This document shows positions 59,728-64,000 of a stretch of DNA of 64,000 bases, piece after piece; positions within the stretch are counted from its first letter, which is position 1; every line of letters begins with the position of its first letter. The notes below the pieces were generated by a model that had not been told where the DNA came from, did not search any database, and was given only the letters and a program-made list of their open reading frames with translations. The stretch comes from an uncultured Collinsella sp. (lineage in GTDB: Bacteria > Actinomycetota > Coriobacteriia > Coriobacteriales > Coriobacteriaceae), in the NCBI GenBank assembly GCA_900543025.1, contig UQPP01000004.1, forward strand, positions 14,479-78,478, in the 5' to 3' direction. Both the position numbers and the translations under genes were made by a program.

Positions 59728-60863
59728 TCTACCTGGATAACGCGGCGACGACCATGAACAAGCCGCAGACGGTCATCGATGCCGTGGTGCAGGCGATGTG
59801 CTCGCTCGGCAATGCCGGACGCGGTGCGACTTCGGGCGCGCTCGACGCGGCACGCACCATCCACGGCTGTCGCGCCAAGCTTGCGCGCTTGCTGGGCTGC
59901 CCGCGTGCTGACCATGTGTGTTTTACGCCCAACTCCACCGCGGCGCTCAACACCGTCATCAATGGCGTGGTGCGCCCCGGTGACCGCGTGGTCACGACGG
60001 TGCTCGAGCACAACTCGGTGCTGCGTCCGCTCAATCGCTTGGCGACGGAGCAGGGTGTGACGGTTGAGCATGCGGGCTGCGACGCAAACGGCGTGCTCGA
60101 CTACGACGAGCTCGAGCGGCTAGTCACGCCCGGTACGCGCGCCGTGGTGGTGACACACGCCTCCAATGTGACCGGCAACGCGGTCGACATTGCGCGCGTG
60201 GCCGCCATGGCCCATGCGGCCGGCGCACTTGTGATTGTCGATGCCTCGCAGTCTGCCGGCGCGGCGCATATCGATATGCAGGCCATGGGGCTCGACGTCG
60301 TGTGCTTTACCGGTCACAAGGGGCTCATGGGTCCGCAAGGCACCGGCGGCCTTGCCGTTGCGGAGGGCATTGACGTGGCTCCGTGGGCCATGGGTGGCAC
60401 GGGTGTGCACAGCTTCGACGCACTGCAGCCGCTTGAGTGGCCCACGCGCCTTGAGGCGGGCACGCTCAACGGTCACGGCATCGCGGGCCTTTCCGCCGGT
60501 CTCGACTTTATCGAGGCGCAAGGTGGGGTCGAGGCGATTGCGGCCCACGAGCGTGCGCTTGCCGAGCGTTTCCTTGCCGGTGCGCGCGAGATTCCGGGGA
60601 TTAAGCTCTACGGTGCCTTTGACCAGCCGACGCGCTCTGCGATCGTCTCGCTCAACGTGGGCGATATCGACTCTGCCGAGATCTCGGATGCACTCATGCA
60701 AGGGTGGGGGATTGCGACGCGCCCCGGCGCCCATTGCGCCCCGCTCATGCACCGCGCGCTGGGGACCGAGCGTCAGGGTGTCGTCCGCTTCTCGTTTGGG
60801 TATTTCAACACGGACGAGGACGTCAACACCGCGATTGACGCTTTGTGCGATTTAGCCTGCTAA
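59724..60863 (+). CDS. Selenium-associated class V aminotransferase (cysteine desulfurase-like, EF2568 type)
   Basis: 379-residue PLP enzyme of the SufS/NifS fold. IYLDNAATTMNKPQTV opens the protein, VVTTVLEHNSVLRP (about 93-106) and the PLP-Lys segment CFTGHKGLMGPQGTGG (about 194-209) follow, with the substrate-Cys region RPGAHCAPLMHRALG near residue 334. It is the subtype found next to selD in selenium-dependent molybdenum hydroxylase systems and probably provides selenium or sulfur from (seleno)cysteine. It is coupled to the DUF3343 gene (ATGA overlap). Confidence 0.9.
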   Translation: MIYLDNAATTMNKPQTVIDAVVQAMCSLGNAGRGATSGALDAARTIHGCRAKLARLLGCPRADHVCFTPNSTAALNTVINGVVRPGDRVVTTVLEHNSVLRPLNRLATEQGVTVEHAGCDANGVLDYDELERLVTPGTRAVVVTHASNVTGNAVDIARVAAMAHAAGALVIVDASQSAGAAHIDMQAMGLDVVCFTGHKGLMGPQGTGGLAVAEGIDVAPWAMGGTGVHSFDALQPLEWPTRLEAGTLNGHGIAGLSAGLDFIEAQGGVEAIAAHERALAERFLAGAREIPGIKLYGAFDQPTRSAIVSLNVGDIDSAEISDALMQGWGIATRPGAHCAPLMHRALGTERQGVVRFSFGYFNTDEDVNTAIDALCDLAC

Positions 60864-60886
60864 AGCTGCTAGACCGTTTATACTTG

Positions 60887-60917
60887 CGGGACGGGTGTTT
60901 TTGCCCGTCCCGTTTTT
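60887..60917 (+). terminator. Intrinsic terminator of the selenium operon
   Basis: CGGGACGGG and CCCGTCCCG with an eight-base loop and TTTTT, 24 bases after the aminotransferase stop. Confidence 0.92.
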
Positions 60918-60940
60918 GTTTCGACCCGAAAGGTGGTCCC

Positions 60941-62299
60941 ATGGCTTCATCCGCCTCGCGTGGTCTACGCTCCGACCATGTCGTTACCGTTGGCATCGCC
61001 CTGTTCTCGATGCTCTTTGGCGCCGGCAACCTCATTATTCCGCCGTTGCTGGCGCTGCAGGCAGGTTCTGCCACGCCGGTCGCCATGCTCGGCTTTCTGA
61101 TTGCCGCCATCGGCCTGCCCGTCATGGGTTTTATCGCCGTGGCGCTTGCCGGAACGGCACGCGAGCTTGCCGGCCGCGTGCACCCCAAGTTTGGTGAGTT
61201 CTTTGTCGCGGCGGTCTATCTAGCCATCGGCCCGTGCCTGGCCATTCCTCGCACGAGCTCTACGGCGTTCGAAATGCTGGTGCCGCTGCTGGCCGAGGGT
61301 GTTTCGCTCGGCACGGCACGTCTGGTGTTTGCCATCGGGTTCTTCGTCGTCGCGTTTGTGCTCACGTTGCGCCCGGGTGTTATCACACGCGTGCTCGGCC
61401 GCATTACGGGCCCCGCGCTCATTGCACTCATCGTGCTGGTCGTGGGTGCCGCCGTGGTCTCGCCGTTGGGTCCCGCTGCCGCGCCGCAGGCCCCTTATGA
61501 TGCCGGTGCCGCGGTCCAGGGCTTTCTGACCGGCTACCAGACCATGGACCTGCTTGCATCGCTCGCCTTTGGCATCATCATCGCCGAGACCATCCATGAG
61601 CTCGGCGTTACCGACGATAGGCGCGTGGCCTTCGAGATCTCGCGTTCGGGTGTGATCGCCGGCGTGCTTATGGCCATCATCTACTGCGGCCTGGCGCTTG
61701 CCGGCATGCAGCTCGCCACGGTTATGCCCGATGCCACCAACGGCGCCGCGATCCTTGCGCGTTCGGCCTCTATGCACTTTGGTCTTGCTGGCACGGTTGT
61801 CGTCTTTGCGATTTTCTTCCTCGCCTGCATGAACGTGTGCATCGGTCTTATTAGCTGCTGCTCGCGTTACTTCTGCGAGACGTATGTGGTCGAAGGGGGA
61901 GCGGAGGCTTCCGAGGAGGCCATGCGCCGCCCCTTCGCGATGCTCGCCTTTGTGTTCGCGGCGTTTTCGTGCGTGCTCTCCAACGTGGGTCTCGACGTGA
62001 TCCTTATGTTCTCGGTGCCTATGCTCAATGCCCTGTATCCCGTTGCCATTGTGCTGGTACTTATGGGCCTGATGCACGGTTTTTGCGACGCGCATCCGCA
62101 GGTGTGGGTTTGGGTCGGCGGCGTGGTCGCGGTGCAGAGCGTGATCACCTCGGTCCGCGACGCGTTCTTTACTGGTGCGTGGCTGCCGTTCGATGCGTTG
62201 CCGCTGGCAGATATCGGTGCCGCGTGGGCACCAGTCGCCGTGGTGGCATTTGTGATCGGTCTGCTCCATAGTCGTTTTGTTGCACATTCGAGGAGCTAA
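60941..62299 (+). CDS. brnQ: Branched-chain amino acid transport system carrier protein BrnQ
   Basis: 452-residue LIVCS-family sodium-coupled importer of Leu, Ile and Val with about 12 membrane segments. Typical segments are FSMLFGAGNLIIPP (about 25-38), ARTSSTAFEML-like IPRTSSTAFEMLVPL and DLLASLAFGIIIAETIHELG (about 205-224). Start 60941 has AAAGGTGG upstream, inside the sequence just after the selenium-operon terminator. Likely monocistronic. Confidence 0.94.
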   Translation: MASSASRGLRSDHVVTVGIALFSMLFGAGNLIIPPLLALQAGSATPVAMLGFLIAAIGLPVMGFIAVALAGTARELAGRVHPKFGEFFVAAVYLAIGPCLAIPRTSSTAFEMLVPLLAEGVSLGTARLVFAIGFFVVAFVLTLRPGVITRVLGRITGPALIALIVLVVGAAVVSPLGPAAAPQAPYDAGAAVQGFLTGYQTMDLLASLAFGIIIAETIHELGVTDDRRVAFEISRSGVIAGVLMAIIYCGLALAGMQLATVMPDATNGAAILARSASMHFGLAGTVVVFAIFFLACMNVCIGLISCCSRYFCETYVVEGGAEASEEAMRRPFAMLAFVFAAFSCVLSNVGLDVILMFSVPMLNALYPVAIVLVLMGLMHGFCDAHPQVWVWVGGVVAVQSVITSVRDAFFTGAWLPFDALPLADIGAAWAPVAVVAFVIGLLHSRFVAHSRS

Positions 62300-62390
62300 G
62301 GCATCAATGCTTGCACAGGCGGGGAGTCTCCCCTATAATTTCCTTCGCTTTGGGACACGCAAGGTTTAGACCTTAGCTGCTCAACACCTT

Positions 62391-62467
62391 CGGGACGTGG
62401 CGCAGTTTGGTAGCGCGCCTGCTTTGGGAGCAGGATGTCGCAGGTTCAAATCCTGTCGTCCCGACCA
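62391..62467 (+). tRNA. tRNA-Pro (anticodon TGG)
   Basis: Acceptor stem CGGGACG/CGTCCCG, D-arm GCGCAGTTTGGTAGCGC, anticodon arm CCTGC-TTTGGGA-GCAGG with anticodon TGG, T-arm with GGTTCAAATCC, and an encoded CCA at 62465-62467. All stems pair. Confidence 0.97.
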
Positions 62468-62473
62468 TATCTT

Positions 62474-62547
62474 GCGGGCGTAGTTCAATGGTAGAACCCC
62501 AGCCTTCCAAGCTGATGACGCGGGTTCGATTCCCGTCGCCCGCTCCA
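62474..62547 (+). tRNA. tRNA-Gly (anticodon TCC)
   Basis: Acceptor stem GCGGGCG/CGCCCGC, D-arm GTTCAATGGTAGAAC, anticodon loop CTTCCAA with anticodon TCC, T-loop GGTTCGATTCC, and an encoded CCA. It starts six bases after tRNA-Pro, so the two are co-transcribed. Confidence 0.97.
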
Positions 62548-62558
62548 TAAGATAGATG

Positions 62559-62594
62559 AATGGCTCTGGTTCCTTTTGGGACCAGAGCCATTTT
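62559..62594 (+). terminator. Terminator after the tRNA pair
   Basis: AATGGCTCTGGT and ACCAGAGCCATT form a perfect twelve-base-pair stem followed by TTTT (sharing the last two T). Confidence 0.9.
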
Positions 62595-62628
62595 CATATA
62601 CATGCCGGGGACCCCACATCCCCTCCTA

Positions 62629-62695
62629 AGTTGCGGTGAAATACGGACTGTTTTCCGGCTTTTATGGCCCATGTAGTCCGTATTTCACCGCAACT
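62629..62695. repeat. Palindromic repeat, copy C
   Basis: Perfect 21-base arms AGTTGCGGTGAAATACGGAC plus T (62629-62649) and its complement (62675-62695), 25-base loop. Its left flank CATCCCCTCCTA repeats, in inverted orientation, the right flank of copy D, so C and D point in opposite directions around the gene at 62881. Confidence 0.93.
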
Positions 62696-62880
62696 ATTTG
62701 TAAGGTTGGATTTTGATGCCGTTGGGAGGGTCGTAGCGACCGTCTACCGAGAGTGGAAATATTTTTTGAAGCTCTGACCTGCGACGTCAAGCTTTTGGTC
62801 AGCTTTTGGCAAGGCCTGCGGACGGAAGCATGCGATAGCGTAATGGTATTCTCTCCGCCGTGATGGTTATGGGGTTGGCC

Positions 62881-63882
62881 ATGCTCGATAAAGGCAAACA
62901 TTTTCCGCAGTCATATGCAAGAATGCTATTCTCGGCCGTTGGAATTCATCAAGATGGACAGCTGCTTATAACAATTGATCCTTGGGATGAACGCCGTGCG
63001 CGTGAGCTTATGCAGGAAGAGCTCATGCTTCGTCTTTACAACCACGTGTATGCGGATCCGGTCTATTGGAATAATCTTGGGGTTGAAGATCGCATCTTTC
63101 AGCTGGCATCCGCTATTGCGGTCGTTGAACCGGATGCTGTGTTTTGCGGATCGACAGCAGCGCTGCTCTACGGCATCGGCTCGGCGTATACGCTTCTGGA
63201 TAAAGTGCAAGTACTGCTGCCACGGTCTACAAGGCGTGATACGTATGAGTTCGTTGAATACAAGCGCTGGCGGGTGGGCGAAGTGTGGCGTCTCGGTCTG
63301 TTTACGCTGACGGATCCGTATCGAACGGTTGTTGATATCGCTCGAACGAGCGCCTTTCGTTATGCGCTGGGCTATGTCGATGGCTTGGCCCGTGAGTACG
63401 ATGTCGAACGCGAAGAGCTGCGGGCATATGCGCAGGCAAATTGCCGAGGGTTGCATGGCATCGCGCGTGCTTTTGACGTTTTTGAGCATATGGATGGCAG
63501 GTCAGACAATGGCGGCGAGTCCGAGGCGAGAGCAGCGATGATTCTCGCTGGGGTTGCCGCGCCTGAGCTTCAAGTTGAGATACCGCGACCAGGAAACGCT
63601 GGCTATTATCTAGCAGATTATGGCTGGCAGATGCCAGACGGCTCATGGACGCTGGCAGAGCTGCATGGGCTGGGTAAGTTTGAAGACGAAGCTCAAAATG
63701 ATCCGGAGCAAGCGGCGGCAAAAACCTATCGAGCGGCCCTCATGCGCGATGCGAACCTTCGCGCCATGGGCCACAACGTCATTCATTTCAAACTCTCGGA
63801 CACCTACGAAGTAGAATCGTTCGGTGCCATGATGCGCGGTTACGGTATTCCGACAACAAAACCCTACGCCGACTCCCGATAG
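62881..63882 (+). CDS. AbiEi-like protein with C-terminal DUF559/Vsr-like nuclease domain
   Basis: 333 residues, cytoplasmic. The middle resembles AbiEi-type antitoxin/regulator proteins: DAVFCGSTAALLYGIG (about 90-105), then LFTLTDPYRTVVDIAR (about 141-156). The C-terminal part (about 215-310) has a Vsr/PD-(D/E)XK-like order: SEARAAMILAGV, LQVEIPRPGNAGYYLADYGW (Asp), TLAELHGLGKFED (Glu...Lys) and LRAMGHNVIHFKL. GC is lower than in most neighbours. The start is uncertain (ATG 62881, 62869 or 62863). Inverted copies C and D of the palindromic repeat enclose it. Defence or mobile role is an inference. Confidence 0.75.
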   Translation: MLDKGKHFPQSYARMLFSAVGIHQDGQLLITIDPWDERRARELMQEELMLRLYNHVYADPVYWNNLGVEDRIFQLASAIAVVEPDAVFCGSTAALLYGIGSAYTLLDKVQVLLPRSTRRDTYEFVEYKRWRVGEVWRLGLFTLTDPYRTVVDIARTSAFRYALGYVDGLAREYDVEREELRAYAQANCRGLHGIARAFDVFEHMDGRSDNGGESEARAAMILAGVAAPELQVEIPRPGNAGYYLADYGWQMPDGSWTLAELHGLGKFEDEAQNDPEQAAAKTYRAALMRDANLRAMGHNVIHFKLSDTYEVESFGAMMRGYGIPTTKPYADSR

Positions 63883-63909
63883 AGAAATCGTTCGCAGCCA
63901 ACCTTCAAT

Positions 63910-63978
63910 AAGTTGCGGTGAAATACGGACTATCGAGGCCTTTAAAGGCATGAAACAGTCCGTATTTCACCGCAACTT
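63910..63978. repeat. Palindromic repeat, copy D
   Basis: Perfect 22-base arms, 63910-63931 and 63957-63978, with a 25-base loop that contains GGCCTTTAAAGG-type self-pairing. It continues to the right with TAGGAGGGGATG, shared with the left side of copy C. It lies 28 bases after the stop of the nuclease-like gene. Confidence 0.93.
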
Positions 63979-64000
63979 AGGAGGGGATGGGGCTGAGGGG

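Overview
The window is chromosomal DNA from a high-GC anaerobic bacterium, most probably a member of the Coriobacteriia close to Collinsella. This rests on codon use, the ftsZ/sepF/divIVA set, a class A RNase P RNA, anaerobic double-cubane reductases and selenium/molybdenum genes. The genus is an inference from gene content; no database search was possible. About 60 protein genes, two tRNAs, rnpB, a TPP riboswitch and many hairpins and palindromic repeats are supported. Coding density is high, and nearly all starts can be set by an AGGAGG-type ribosome binding site.

Layout. 1-9.3 kb: the Gram-positive division cluster ftsZ-pgeF-yggS-sepF-yggT-divIVA, split by a complete pstSCAB-phoU phosphate operon. 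9.4-12 kb: a nitroreductase, then a DUF47-Pit low-affinity phosphate pair, all on the minus strand. 12-24 kb: unrelated housekeeping genes (Bax-inhibitor-like membrane protein, PARG-like protein with an altered catalytic motif, SGNH hydrolase, thiD and riboswitch-controlled thiC, yaaA, M18 aminopeptidase, polA). 24-29.5 kb: a HAD phosphatase, then argG-argH preceded by an Arg-rich leader peptide, then ndk. 29.6-42.8 kb: rpiB, a cysteine desulfidase homologue, rpsA, rnpB, yigZ, metY, an MFS exporter, xpt, a release-factor-like protein, a lipid kinase and a ClC transporter.

42.9-62.3 kb is the most specialised part. moeA-mogA-modABC supply molybdenum cofactor. They are followed by two double-cubane-cluster reductase genes flanking a complete dipeptide/nickel-type ABC transporter, then one ATP-dependent activator. 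After these come selD (itself a selenoprotein, with an in-frame UGA at codon 17), yedF, a DUF3343 gene and a selenium-associated class V aminotransferase. Together they look like an anaerobic reductive module joined to selenium and molybdenum handling. The window ends with brnQ, tRNA-Pro, tRNA-Gly and a nuclease-like gene enclosed by inverted copies of a palindromic repeat.

Unexplained structure: a four-copy ~70-bp palindromic repeat family built on AGTTGCGGTGAAATACGGACT; two very large hairpins with the same GGGCCTGGCC ends, each with a strongly A/C-skewed stretch on the same side; an arginine attenuator candidate; a yggT gene with no ATG, GTG or TTG start; and a compound hairpin between the second reductase gene and its activator.
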